Part shown: piece by piece, positions 34,801 through 46,252 of the stretch
How the letters are laid out: each line of letters starts with the position of its first letter
How positions within the stretch are numbered: position 1 is the stretch's first letter
Notes under the pieces: generated by a model
What the model was told of the DNA's origin: nothing
Seen by the model: only the letters and a program-made list of their open reading frames with translations
The model's database searches: none
Source of the DNA: Pigoraptor chileana
Lineage: Eukaryota > Opisthokonta > Filasterea
NCBI GenBank assembly: GCA_943704495.1
Contig: CALSCR010002184.1
Span: 1-64,000 of the forward strand
Length of the DNA: 64,000 bases
Direction: 5' to 3'
Position numbers and translations under genes: made by a program

Positions 34801-34894
34801 TTGCGCCCCTGAGATTGAGCGGCTGTTTGAGTCTGTGGCGCGCAGCTGCATGTACCCCCAGGCCAAGGCCCAGCCCGGCGACCCCATTGAGTGA
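25873..34894 (+). CDS. CNOT1: CCR4-NOT transcription complex scaffold subunit 1 (NOT1)
   Basis: Scaffold of the CCR4-NOT deadenylase, which starts cytoplasmic mRNA decay. Ten exons: 25873-25974, 26242-26465, 26788-26909, 27051-27291, 27495-27840, 28001-28114, 28281-28592, 28833-34023, 34233-34365 and 34687-34894. The sum is 2331 codons (2330 aa; human 2376). The 34-codon first exon was found by homology: [20 protein letters not shown] resembles the human N-terminus. The HEAT-rich N-terminus includes [18 protein letters not shown] and [11 protein letters not shown]. The MIF4G domain (CAF1/CNOT7 binding) starts near residue 727. The DUF3819 region (CNOT9 binding) is about 1267-1377. The NOT1 superfamily C-terminus (CNOT2/3 binding) is about 1840-2330, with [40 protein letters not shown] and [15 protein letters not shown] almost unchanged. 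The huge eighth exon (5.2 kb) contrasts with seven small upstream ones. Confidence 0.98.
25990..26033. repeat. 44-bp direct repeat, copy 1
   Basis: Identical over 44 bp to 26505-26548, beginning AATATCAGCAAATAGTG and ending GCTGCTGCTGTGG. It lies in CNOT1 intron 1, 16 bp after the exon 1 donor. Confidence 0.97.
26505..26548. repeat. 44-bp direct repeat, copy 2
   Basis: Exact second copy of 25990-26033, in CNOT1 intron 2, about 40 bp after the exon 2 donor. The pair brackets exon 2 with a 515-bp offset. Confidence 0.97.
27384..27408. repeat. poly-C tract of 25
   Basis: An uninterrupted run of 25 C on the coding strand in CNOT1 intron 4, between exons 4 and 5. The exact length may be affected by sequencing slippage. 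Confidence 0.9.
34366..34686 (+). repeat. CNOT1 last intron with GT-rich 5' and CA-rich 3' ends
   Basis: After the donor, 34376-34417 is almost pure GT/TTGTG repeat. Before the acceptor, about 34635-34686 is CA-rich. The two tracts are complementary in the pre-mRNA and could form a stem bringing the splice sites together. Confidence 0.8.
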
Positions 34895-36358
34895 TGTGGC
34901 CCCACGCTGCGTCTCATCATCCCATCACATCCCATGCACACGTCTCGCATGCATGACGGGTCTGCTGTCGGCCTGTGCTGTGTGTGGAGATGTGCTCTGT
35001 TTGGTGATGACATGCACTGCGTGAAGTCCGCGCGCCTCTCGTTGGTCCCTCTGCCTTTTCATTTGTCGATTGCTGTTGGTTGACATTGATTGTGAGAGGG
35101 GCTACCCGGGCGCTTGTGCGGCCGTCTATGCTGTTGTTCCTCGGGCGGTGTTGTTGTTTTTCTAGTCGATGGTGTGGTTGGCTTGACGTTGAATTGTCAT
35201 TCTCTTGTAACCCTGTCTTGTTTGTTGTGCGAGCGTTTTCGACAGTTGCGTCGCCTTACTCGTTGCGTGCATTAGCTTTGTGCGTGTGCGTTTTCGCGTG
35301 CGTGTGCGTATGCGTGTGCGTTGCGTGTTTGCTCGGGTGATTCGCGACCATCCGATGCATCCATGTGTGCTGGTGCTCTGTGTGCCCGCATCCCTCTGCG
35401 CGCTGCTCGTCGCTGTCATTGTGCACGTGATCGTGACATTGTGTTGTGAAATCGCCGCGCTTGTCTCTGTCGCTTTTGTGTCTGTCTGCTCGTGCGTATC
35501 GAGCCAACCTCGTTTTCACCCCATCTGTAGATTTTTTTGTTTGTAGTTTTAGCAGTCGAGCACTTCGATGTCTTTTTGCAGCGTTGCGTTGCGCGTATGA
35601 AGAAAAAGCAAAATTTTGCGGAGCCCATGGAGCTTGCATATAACAGTGTGTATCCCTGTGTGGGCTGCCTCTTTCTATCTTGGCTGTGCGTCCATACCGT
35701 GGTGGGTTGGCACTGGGACAAGCCCACATAACGACAGACAAATCGTGAATGCGAGCCAACATATCGAGTAAATGGGCAGTCAGACGCTTCCATTGTTTGA
35801 TACAAGCACTAAGCTTGATAATACTCACGACAGGGTCGCTCAGTACCCGTGACTCACGGACTGTCTTGTCACCGCACTCATTACGGACACAGCGTCTGCT
35901 CGTCAGTAGTGTGCATTGTGCGGGCGCGAATAGTGGGGATAGTAATAGGGCACATATCGTTTGCCCCTGTGACTTTCCCAACCGGCCGATACCGAGCAGA
36001 AATTCAGACCCCCACCAATGTTCACACATCGCTGGGTTCACATGCACAACAACACACACAAAAGGCCCACATCCCTGTACCACTGATGTGTAATTATGTG
36101 TTGCCAGATACACAGCAACAATGAACACCAAGTCATACAGATAAGATTGCACAATCAACACGCGCGGCCCGCCGTTATGTACAGGACCAAATGTGCTTAG
36201 TATCAACAACTAGAAGCACGCCAGCAAAACGCAAGAAAACGCAGCACATACGCAAAACCGCCGCACACTATCCTATATCAATCAGCAACTCCGGACCCCG
36301 AAAAAAAAAAAACCGCATCACAAAACACATTACGGAACCGCAATGCATAATATAAGTT
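34895..36358. other. intergenic, convergent 3' ends
   Basis: 1.46 kb between the CNOT1 and RhoGAP stop codons. The left half is T/G-rich with short GTGTGC runs (35278-35335); an A-run of 12 lies near 36301-36312. No convincing gene or RNA. Confidence 0.55.
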
Positions 36359-38424
36359 TTAAACCGTGGATTCGTGCGACTCGATGAGCATGCCATTGCT
36401 GTCGAAAAAGCAGTTGCGCGCAATCGACTCGTTGTCGTCGCCACCATAATCAAAGTCCATTGGCATGACACTGTTGCGCGTGTTCATGTCGACATACGAC
36501 GCCGTGCGGCCGACAGGAGAGGGGCTTGGCGGATGGGAGCACATTCCGCTGCCGGGCAGATTAGCGTAAGAGTAATTTGTGGGGAGATTTGTCGACGGCG
36601 CTTTCGTTGTCCCTGAAGATCCTCCGGATATGTTGTGCAAAAACTGCTTGCCCATGTCGCTCAGGCGGCGCTTCAACGACGCCCGGCGCTGCGGCTTCTC
36701 CCCCTTCTCCTCGTAGCTGTCGGCGGACGCTGTGTATGCCATCGCGGCGTTTGCGGCGGCGGCGGCGTTCTCGTCGGACGTTTCGGCGGCCTTCCTCTTC
36801 TCCTGGCCTTGCTTGACGGCCGCTCGGAATGCGCTCTTAGCCATGTCCGGGGCAACACCGGTTGCAGCAGCGGTGGCACGACCCACATCTCCACGTGCGA
36901 CGTGCGAGAGCGCGGGAATCTGAGCCTGAGGTGCGGGCTTGAGAGAGCTCACACTGGGCGCGCGCTGCAATCCGTCTGCTCCGGATGAGCTGGGTGGAGC
37001 AGCAGACGACGCGGTGCTGTTTTTGCGTTGGATGGACGGCGACATGCGCGACTGAATCGCGTCGATCGACCGCCGGAACTTTTTCCCGGATCGCTCAAAG
37101 GCGTCGGCAATGGCTGTGATTGGACGTTTCTTAGTGTTGCTTCCACTGCCACTGTGATGAGTATCGGCGGCATGCGTTCCCGTTGAGGGACTTCCCGCAG
37201 GCGAGTGGGTCCGTGCAAGCGACGCGCGACTGCGAGTGATCCTCCCAATGTAGCCACCGGGAGACGCCGCCGCCGTCGCAAGCACTGCCGCGCCGGCGTG
37301 GTGCTGTGCGACTGCACGGTAGCCGCCTGGGCCGCACATGGAGTGCAGTTCCTCGGCGTAGGCGTACGCGAGAACTGCAAGGGCGTTTGGTGCCGTGCCC
37401 ACGTGCTCGGCGCTTTCCAGGAGCGGCATGATGGCGAATGGGAGGCTGGTCGCGAGGTCCCTGCCCACGCTTGCGGCGACGTCCTTTGTGCGGAAGAGGC
37501 ACGCCGACAGAATGTTGCTCATAGCCAGAAAGCCCATGACCTCATTTGTGTTGGCAACGTCCTTCATTGCAAGCTGCGCGTCAACCGCGCGCCGGAAAAA
37601 GCGCATCACGTGACGGAGGAGGGCTAGGTTTTCGCGGGGAAGGAACAGTGTAAGGAGGAGCGCGGCCTCAGTGCGTCGCTCGGCAACCGTCCACGTGACC
37701 TTGCTACCGTCCGCCTGCACGAGCGACTCGTCGTTGAGGATCTGCGCGACCTGTACAAAGTGCGGATAGAGGGCTTCGGGCACAACGGGCTCACGCAGAG
37801 ATCGCAGGTATCCCTTGAAGGCATCCATCACGTCGTGAGTGTTGAGGTTCGACGGAGGATCGGTGTGTGCGCCAGACTCCATCCACGCCGTCGCAACCTG
37901 GATGCGCGACCGCAAGCCGCACTTTCTTGCAAAGCCACGCTCTGCAATGAAGGGCTCCAGGCGCGCAAGTACGTTGTGCACCACGGAAGGGATGGCGCCG
38001 CCGTCAATCTCCACTGCCTCGCGGCGAAGTGCAAACGATATGGTGCTCCCAAATAATGTCGTCTGCGCGATTGGTGCAGCGAAGGAGTAAAGGACTTGTC
38101 AGTGATGCATTCACACGCAACACGCACCATTAATAGCCAAGAAGTTGAGAACTAGCGACATAGATATTGGTAATTGCTGCACAAAGACAGTTCCAGATTG
38201 TGCATGATCAAATGTGCAACTATACTCAATGCGCGGAGACATACCGTGTCTGTTGAATCTACTCCGTAGCTGAGGGGCACACCACGGATGCCCAGCGTGT
38301 TCAGCCGAGCAGACGCAATGCGCCGAATGCTTTCCAAATGATCATCTTCTATGCTGCAAATGGGTTCGCATGGTGACCATTGTCGCTTTCCACGACTGCG
38401 TATGTAATCGTTCAGGTCCGCCAT
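36359..38424 (-). CDS. RhoGAP domain protein
   Basis: GTPase-activating protein for Rho-family small GTPases. Two exons, 38424-38245 and 38062-36359, joined in phase 0, give 627 aa. The RhoGAP domain begins right after the junction (FGSTISFALRREAV, then IPSVVHNVLARLEPFIAERG) and includes the candidate arginine finger in GFARKCG, at the place of the usual GIFRVSG. The helix with LRSLREPVVPEALYPHF corresponds to the canonical L-R-E-L-P-E-P-L-I motif, and LALLRHVMRFFRRAV and the NEVMGFLAMSNILSACLF helix complete the fold by about residue 275. The remaining 350 residues are low-complexity, basic/Ser-rich (for example KKFRRSIDAIQ, RRASLKRRLSDMG) and look disordered and phosphorylatable. The target GTPase cannot be told from sequence. 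Confidence 0.9.
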
Positions 38425-39943
38425 CTCACAAGCTCACGCAAATACAGACAAATTGAAAAAAAACAGTCCCGTGTTTAGGGGCGGCGTCTTGGGCGATGTT
38501 TCTTAAGGCGTCTTTTGCGTGCTTATTGAGACAACTGCAACAATCTAGTACAATATAGACGAATGACAGTGTGCGTTTGTTGCTTTTATTATTTCATACA
38601 GTACCGACTGCCCCGTGACAGAGTGAAAGGACGCGGATTCAAATTTGAATTTCGCGGTTGGGAATTAAGCGAGATATCGCAAAAATCACTCCAGCCCCCA
38701 AAACAACAGCCACAATCTTTTAGGAGCAGTACAAGAACCCTTAGTACTTTCTTCGTACTAACTTAGTGAGTGAGTGCCAGTGATTTGCACTATTATAGCA
38801 CAAAAAGCGTCAGTCCATGCCGAGCCATGCACACACATATTACATTGTATCCAGACGCCTTTGCCCGAACGGCGATCCCATTCGAAAAATGTCAGAAGCA
38901 AGAAAAGAAAACACCCCATGCTATCATGTGAGAAGATGCCAATTGTTTATAGTGCAATGCCCGGCGTGGATTGCAATCACTGTCCCTTGACGTAACGCAC
39001 AAAGGGCACTGTGGCCCTGACACGAATCGGAGTTTCAGCGGTTTGTTCTTTGCTTTATTCTTTGCTTTGAAATGACATTTGCGTCCTTTGCATGATATAG
39101 TCACTTTCCGACGCAGGGTATGAAACCAAAGGCCATCCCTGCTTTATTAAATGACGTGCGTTCTCGCGAGCTTCTCCCCACACCCGCATCACACACGAAT
39201 CGTGCGCCGCAGTATATCCAGAGGCCTGTGCTCGCTGCTGGTATGAGGTATCATTGTGTTTATGCATAGTCTGAGCGCCCGTGCCATCATTGGCTGACGC
39301 CTGTTTATGGGACACCGATTTCATCCGAAAACTCGCACAGTTGCGATTAATATAGCCGAGGTCTCGGGATAACTAAAGTACTATCACTACACAAAGAGTG
39401 TCTATTTTACGCCGTGTGCGCGACAGCGACGATGAACCGACACGCACGACCGCAAAAATAAGACACACAGGTGACCTCCTCGCAACCAAGTTATGATTGA
39501 GTCCAGTCCGCTGCCATTCCCGGCTCGCCAACACTGCGCTCCGGTAGCCGCCCAATTGACAGAGGATACATATTTTAAAATCGGGCCACGAATAGCGCGC
39601 GGTCACTATAAACAATACATTTTGTGCATGGCAGCTGATACCACCAACTACAACTGGACTCAGTCATGTGCCACTGCCTTCGGTGATCATCAGAGAACAG
39701 AAATGCGGTGAAAAGCAGACATACACAGATAAGTGCACAAACAGGGACCACTGCACGCATATACAGCCACACGCAGTAAACAAACGCACGCACCAGGCAA
39801 AGACACACACAACCAACAAATCAGAAAGCCACAATCACATCCACGCTTGCTCCACTTCGACGCAGCCAGACAATGGCGCGTAACCATGGCCGCATGGCAA
39901 CCAACGGTGAATATTGTTTCCGCAAACCCGCGACCACCGCTCA
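38425..39943. other. intergenic region upstream of RhoGAP / 3' of TMA16
   Basis: AT-richer than its surroundings. It holds the 18-mer ATTAAGCGAGATATCGCA at 38664-38681, which recurs at 40814-40831. No gene recognised. Confidence 0.5.
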
Positions 39944-40628
39944 TCATTCCGCCACATCCTCCTCATCACCACCGTCCTCGTCCATGTCCTCAGGGGCGTC
40001 TTCCTCCATTGCGGCAGCCGCAGACGATTCACCCGTCTCTGCAAGCCGCGCACATGGAATGCCCTGCAGAAACTTCAGCTCGCCGGTCCATGCTCGCAAC
40101 GCCCGCAGCCCCTTCACCGTCGTCATTTCCGGCAGACGAAACCCACTCTTGTACTCGGCTAACTCGTGATCCTTCAAGATCTTCAACGCATCCTCGCGAT
40201 TCGCCTTGGGTCGCGAGCGCACCGAAGCATGAAACTGCTTTATCTCGTCCAATTCCGGCTCGTGCCTGGCAAGATGTGCGCGGACGAGGGCATGCACTTC
40301 GTCGGTGGCGAGCGCATCGCGGTCAGCAGGAAGGTTGTCCTTGAACCACATGACGCGCTTGCCGAATGCGATGACCGCGGCAGAATGATCACTCTTCTGC
40401 CGGGCCAACTTTGCGCCGCGCACAAGGCCACGATGCAGGCGACGCGCTTCCCGCGAATTCGGATGAATGGCGGTGGTCTTTTTCGCGTTCTTGTCCTTAG
40501 GCTTAGCTTTGAGGGCTGGCTTGCCCTGGAAAGAAAACAATAAAAAACCGAGAGCAGTGTCTGGATCAGCATCAGTAATGTCAGTCTACCGCACCGTCAT
40601 TATTGTTTAGCCAGATTTCACCCACCAT
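39944..40628 (-). CDS. TMA16: translation machinery-associated protein 16 (60S biogenesis)
   Basis: TMA16-family factor that associates with pre-60S particles. Two exons: the start codon alone at 40628-40626, then 40525-39944, giving 194 aa (human 203). The protein reads MGKPALKAKPKDKNAKKTTA followed by IHPNSREARRL, matching the family's basic head and IHPxSR motif. KRVMWFKDNLP and HELAEYKSGFRLPEMTTVKG match the core, and an acidic tail closes it. The one-codon first exon is inferred: the splice acceptor at 40527-40526 sits directly before GKPAL, and upstream the ATG is followed immediately by a GTGGGT donor. Without it, an in-frame ATG at 40540 would read through intron sequence (MFSFQ). It is divergent with TMEM107. 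Confidence 0.88.
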
Positions 40629-41169
40629 TTTAGAAGAGAGAGAGACTTCGAAACTAAAGATAGTTCACGATGTAAGAAAATAGAGATTCGCACTGGAGTC
40701 TTTTTCTTCCTTCTTGATATTCTAAAAGGAGCAGGATATCTTACAACCGGCTTCCAAATGACACGTGCAAGCCAACCCGATGGTCACGTGCGATTTAATG
40801 ACGTCATTATAATATTAAGCGAGATATCGCATAAAGTCCGTCGACACACTCACTGCGCTCACTGCATTCCTCTCCCGATCTCAGCGGGGACATCTGGCGA
40901 CAAAGAGTTCATGCAGCGAAGCAGAGGCACAAGTGTGGTGGCGAGCACTTTAAACTTCGACACGTGCGGCAGTCAGGCCAACTTCTCACTGAAACAGAAT
41001 CCGTGTTTTGTGTGTTGTGTGTGTGTTGTGTGTGTGTGTGGCGTGTGTGTGACGTGTGTGTGCGTGTGTGCACGGCAACAGATTGCACTGGGCGCCTCTC
41101 CAAAACACAGTTCAGTTATCATAGCGCCTGCTTTCGACCGAGGCAGCGGACGCGTGCGTTTGGTGGAAG
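40629..41169. promoter_or_regulatory. TMA16/TMEM107 divergent promoter region
   Basis: Contains two CACGTG boxes (40762-40767, 40785-40790), a perfect CRE TGACGTCA (40799-40806) and the 18-mer ATTAAGCGAGATATCGCA (40814-40831) within 70 bp, 130-205 bp before the TMA16 start. The grouping looks like a compact regulatory module; function is inferred. Confidence 0.45.
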
Positions 41170-42336
41170 ATGGTTGCAGCCACTGTTGTCCCCGCGCGAT
41201 TCCTCGCCACGATGGCGCACTTTGTCATTGTTCTTATACTGTGGTGGTCGCGGGTGGGTGTCGTTGTGCTTTAGATTTCTGTACAAAGACCGCAATGGGC
41301 GTGGTGACCACGACGCAATTTCATAATGCATCACCGTTATACTCTTGCTCTCGCCAGTAGTGGTATGCCGTTGTGTTCTACTTGTGCACCGCGTGTCTCT
41401 CTGCACCTCTCGATCTTCTCAGATGTGACGTCTTGTGCGTTGAATGTTTCCCACCATTCGTATTGTGTGAAACTAAGATTGCGACTTGCCAATTCTCTTC
41501 GCATTGCTCGTTTGATTTGTAATTACCATGCTAGGATGAGAATATCAAGGCTGATTTGCCGGACGTTTATACCCAAAGCCAATATGATGATCGAGACAAG
41601 GAAATGATAATTGGTACGTGGAGATCTTTCAAACTGGATTCTCTTAATGTCGGATATTCAGTCTATCTAGTGCATTTGCGTATTGATATACTCCTTATAT
41701 GCAGCCTAATGCCACTCCTCATCTGTTACTTCCGCGAAGAAATGTATCCATTAAAAGTGGTTGTTGTCATTGTGCTTCGTTCGCAGCACTATCGTTGACC
41801 ATGGCATGTTTCGCCGTCGAGTTTATTGGCCTTTTTCGCGGCATCTCCTTATTTAATCCTGGGACGAACGTGGCCTACATTGCGGCGCATGCGGGGGCAG
41901 CAGTATCTCTCTCCTTCTACATTCTCGATGTGTGGGAGTACGGAACTTACTGGTATATCTTTGGTTTCTGCAGGTGGGTGAGCTCTCTACAGCAAGTTAG
42001 GCGTGTGCGTGTACGTGCGCGTGTGCGAGTGTGTTGTGTCTATGAACTTTCGAGTGTTTCTGCACGCTTCCTGGAGAGTGCGTGCATGTATGCTGGAGAG
42101 TGCGTGCATGTATGTGAAGACCTGTGATTTTGCCTTGACAGGCGGGGACGTTGCATATGGATAATGCAATAGGACCAACTAGGACCACAAGTACTTGGGT
42201 ACCTTGTGATAATTGCGTTGCTTTTAACGTAACATACCTGCACAAAACACAATATGTCCTGCATTGCAGTGCGTTTCCGGCACTCATCGAGGCATTCACG
42301 TTTTTCTCTGTGTATGGCCTCAAGGCCATCGATTAG
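41170..42336 (+). CDS. TMEM107: transmembrane protein 107, ciliary transition zone
   Basis: Component of the MKS module at the ciliary transition zone, which gates membrane proteins into the cilium. Exons 41170-41253, 41535-41613, 41787-41973 and 42270-42336 are in phase and give 138 aa (human 140). Four membrane spans are recognisable: VVPARFLATMAHFVIVLILW, the AALSLTMACFAVEFIGLF region, YIAAHAGAAVSLSFYILDVW, and the last with YWYIFGFCSAFPALIEAFTF. The motifs LFNPGTN and WEYGTYWYIF line up with human MFNSTQS and WECTTYWYIF. The loop DENIKADLPDVYTQSQYDDR matches the first extracytoplasmic loop. The gene is good evidence that the organism makes cilia or flagella. It shares its upstream region with TMA16. 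Confidence 0.95.
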
Positions 42337-43054
42337 AGAGACGCACCCAGCATGCCCAAACATCACCATGCTTCCGTGGCATATTAGTTCCCATGTTTCC
42401 GTGGGATATTATTATGTATGCTAGAATCCGCCAATTGCTTCCGTCGCCGTGGTCACGTGAATTTCCTTTTGTTTTACCTCCGTCACCCTTCGTTTGCGTC
42501 TGTGTTTGCGTCGCATAAATCTGCCTTTTTATCCCATTAAATCGTCCGCGCCCAATGCATATTTTTGCGGGCCAAAACTGCTCACGTCGGCTGTGCAATT
42601 TTAAGCTTAGGTATGTGCATGTGGGCCATCCCCAGCCTCATGTATGCGAATCGCTCTGTCAAGCATGAGGCGAATTCATTTCCCTCACACTTCAAGCGAT
42701 CACCGCTGGGCAAAATATGAAACAGACGCGGTGCAAGGCGAAACAAGCAGCAAATAAAACAGTTCGAAACGCACAAATGGCCGATAGTACAGACGCAATA
42801 ATGCGCACGCAAAATGCAACGCGCAAGAAGATGCATGAACAGGGAAACGATCTGGATGAGACATGCAGCCGCACAGCAACACCAAACGACACGGATGGGG
42901 TGGTTGTGACACACATCACGTGGGCAGGGAGGAGACATTACCACAAGCACCGCCACGCCCAGCGCACTAGAAGAACAGACACAGGCAACGCAACCGTTCG
43001 ACGCAAAAACAATCACTCGAATAGAATACAATATGCAAACCGAGCTATGACACA
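42337..43054. other. intergenic, convergent 3' ends
   Basis: 0.7 kb between the TMEM107 and CMIP-like stops. A CACGTG occurs near 42454. The long plus-strand frame from 42717 is antisense to the CMIP-like gene and is rejected as a gene. Confidence 0.5.
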
Positions 43055-45608
43055 CTATGACGCAAACATGCGCGGGTCGGCGCTTGTGAAGTCGACATTC
43101 AAGTCAACCATGTCAAGCAGAAGGGACTTCAGCATTATGGCCGTGGGTGCATGCAAATCGGTGTTCTTGAGGTTGAGGTGTGTGAGGTGCACAAGGGACG
43201 CGAGGCTGGCAGCGCCTTCATCCGTGACCCGCGTCATGCACAGATTCAGTCTGCGGAGATTGACAAGCGACTGCGAGATCATTCTCGCGCACTCGTTGTT
43301 TGTGGCCGTGCTGAACAGATTCAGGTCCCGCAGGGCGACTAGGCGGCAGAGGTGTGGAAAGCACGCCGGCGTGATGCGGCATATCGCAAGATCGAGTTCC
43401 TCAAGCGACTGCGCAAGGGGCATAAGGGCTTTCACCGCGGCGTCACCGCACTGTGTTGGGACGACCAGACTGCGCAGAGAGCGTGTGTTTGGTACCAGCA
43501 GCGCGAATTCCGCGTCAGTAATGCTTGTCATTGCAAAGTTGATTGTCGTGAGGGCAGGCAAATACGCCGCCAATGACGACACGACGCCGTCACCAATGTA
43601 CGAGCCCTTCAGCGACAGCGAACGCGTTGATGTAAAGCAGGCTAGCTCTGATATGACGACGTGCGATGGCTGCCACTGTTCTAGGCGCAGTTCACGCACG
43701 CTATCAAGCGCCTCCGACGCAAGAAACCTGAGCTTTGAGCCGACATTCGCATCGAGGAACATGGCGCGGAGTGCGGATGGGACTTTTGCGCGGATGAGGG
43801 CGGGCGCAAGCTCCCTCTTGACCATGTCGCACAACGTCTTGAGGCAGTCGGCGTCGCCCATGCGAGCGAGACGGACGAGAGCGTCGAGAGCCGTGCCCTG
43901 CGAGTCCCTTGCAATACGGTGCCCGCAGCACAAGTGCGACGACAGCACAGACACAAGCTGCACACACAGCTGGTGGTCTGAGGGAGCGTCGGAGGCTATC
44001 AGTGGCTCTAAGCAGGGGAGCGCACCCTCTCGCCGTCCTTTTGCCCACGCCACGCGGTGCACCTCGTGGCGCGCGTCCGCAGATAGCAGATGGACAATGC
44101 GCGCAAACAGCCGTGCGATCGGCCTACTCTTGAGGGCGGCTGATCGCAGGAACGGCAGCGATCGCAGCGGGCGCGTCAGTTTCGTTCTAAATTTGCTCTC
44201 CTCAGCAAGGCGCTCGAGTGCAGAAAAGACAAGTACGAGCGACGCAAAGTCGTTCAGAATCGGGACGTGGAGGGAGTCGGCAACCGCCCTGAGCCCGATA
44301 ATGCCAGATGCGTTCGAGTGGTCCACAATGGACGCCGCGGCCAGAGCACTCAATCGGGGCACACAGCGCAATGTGACGCCCACAGTCGACGTTGTGGAGC
44401 CCGCAGGACCGTGTGGCGACGCCGAGGGCATGGTCGCGTGGCGTGGGCGGAGGGGCTCAGGCGACACGGATGCCCTGCTGTCACTGACCGCACTGTGCAG
44501 CCGTCCCCGGGTGGATGACCCCGCATGCAACGGTATTGCCGGCCACGATGACGACGCTTCAGAGAGAGAGAGAGCGCCCAGGTTGGCAACAAACTCCGGC
44601 TTGAGGTGCCTGTCGATAGCTGTCGCATATGATGCAGCAGCGTCGACCAGGATTGGAATAAGTTGCACCGCCGCCGACGACTTGAGGGCACACATAGTTT
44701 TGCGCACCGACTGAATGTCTGCGGCGACAAGCAAGCGCACGACAGCATGCGCGAGGGCATCGAATCCCCCGTGCCGACTGAATTTCTCGAGAGAGTCAAA
44801 CACCCCCGCCTGGATCAGCGGCACGTGCAGCGCCGCCACTTCCGACACTGACGACACTGCGCGTACAATTTCTTTCGGAGCCGTCTCGAATTCGCCGAGT
44901 GCTCGCACTAGCACAACGAGGCCACTTGCCGACACAAACGCCCGCATGAAGGCCGGCGCAATCGAGAATAAATAGTTGATCGTCCCCGTGATTTCGGCCA
45001 CGAGCGACTTTGCACACATCGACACGGCAAGCGCAAGCATGGAAGCCAGGCGCGGCGCACATGCACAGAGATCCCGCTCATCATTCCAGTTGAAGCTGCG
45101 ACGGAGGTTTAAAAACTCGGCCTTGACAATAAACACCTTCTGCCAGCGAGCACACTCAAGAGCGCCCGCTGCTTGGCACCAGAAAACGGCGGATCCAAAG
45201 TTCACTGCAAACACATACTTTCTTCCCGAAACGGTCTCAGGTACAGCCTCACAGGAGAGCTGGTGTATGGCCACGCAGTTCGACGACGGAAGATCCTGCG
45301 ATCGGCCGTGAATCACAAGAACACAGAGGAGAAGGGGGAATATGAAGAATTGCATACTAACATCCCTCTCTGAGAATACAGCGGGTGCGACCAGACAAAG
45401 TTCTGCCATGCGCAAAGGGTGACACTGCGCATAGGGCGCATGCTAACCAGCATAGACATCCCTTACTCACCCGGAACTTTCGCGAGTAGATGAAAAGGCC
45501 TCTGTCAATGGTGCACCAATACTTCTTCCACGCCGTCCTCCGTCGCTTTACTTTCTTGTCTTCCCCACCGCCCAGCGCAAAGATGCGCATGCGGAGACGG
45601 CCTTCCAT
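43055..45608 (-). CDS. CMIP-like protein (PH domain, helical middle, leucine-rich repeats)
   Basis: Homologue of C-Maf-inducing protein, an adaptor described in animal signalling. Exons 45608-45471 and 45295-43055 join in phase 0, giving 792 aa (human CMIP 773). The PH domain (about residues 1-110) is split by the intron: KRRRTAWKKYWCTIDRGLFI, then KYVFAVNFGSAVFWCQAAGA and a final tryptophan helix. The middle is alpha-helical; ADARHEVHRVAWAKG corresponds to DPRQEVHSCLLSVRAG in CMIP. The C-terminal 190 residues are leucine-rich repeats, and ITPACFPHLCRLVALRDLNL and LNLCMTRVTDEGAASL follow CMIP closely to the last repeat. An alternative ATG in the second exon (45415) would read intron sequence and lose half the PH domain. 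Assignment is from architecture and remembered CMIP sequence. Confidence 0.78.
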
Positions 45609-46186
45609 TACTTTAGAAGTTTTGGTTCAATAAAACGAAGGCGGCTGTCGCTAAAGGGGTCGATTGTATCACCCTTATGCGGACCTCTGCACATCGCGCA
45701 TCGTATCAGACGCACGACCGCATACACGCGCAAGTGCCACCCGCCAGAGGTCAGCGAGTCAAGGCGAGCAAATCAAACTCATTGGCAATCCAATCAAATA
45801 TAAACAAACAATGCAACGTCTCATGGTGGAAAGACCATGTTGTGACAGCATGTCTTGTAGTTTGTCCGATTGCAGTGTGATTTGTGGTCAGACACACCAC
45901 TGATTCAGTGTGCGGTGCATATGCAGCCGATTCGGCAGTCGGCTCAGAGTGGCTTCTCGGCGTCATCGGTTGTGTTGATGTATTTACAGCCACGGCGGTC
46001 ACTGTACTACCATATATAGCATAATTATGCCAGATTGGTATCCATAACAGGCATATGAGTGCGGACAGATTGCTCAAATAGGCCTGTTGGAAACGCCTCT
46101 TCCGCCAAGCCAAACCCCTGTTTAAGCAATCAATACCGTGCATGAATTACTAAATATAAGACACTACTATGGGGTGAACAACCGGC
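45609..46186. other. upstream region of the CMIP-like gene
   Basis: About 0.6 kb of AT-richer DNA directly upstream of the CMIP-like start codon. I see no gene, RNA or clear motif. Confidence 0.45.
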
Positions 46187-46208
46187 GGCGGGGACAGTAC
46201 TGAGACCC

Positions 46209-46252
46209 GGCAAGGGCAATGGTACTACTAAGCTTAGCTTAGTACCCTTGCC
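46209..46252. other. imperfect hairpin
   Basis: Outer arms GGCAAGGG (46209-46216) and CCCTTGCC (46245-46252) pair fully. Inner arms GTACTACTAAGC and GCTTAGTAC pair with a 3-nt bulge. It could be an extruding palindrome or a remnant of a terminal inverted repeat. Confidence 0.6.

Noticed and set aside
42717-44714. 665-codon plus-strand open frame
   Set aside because: Antisense to the CMIP-like LRR exon; no domain, very Arg/Ser-rich.
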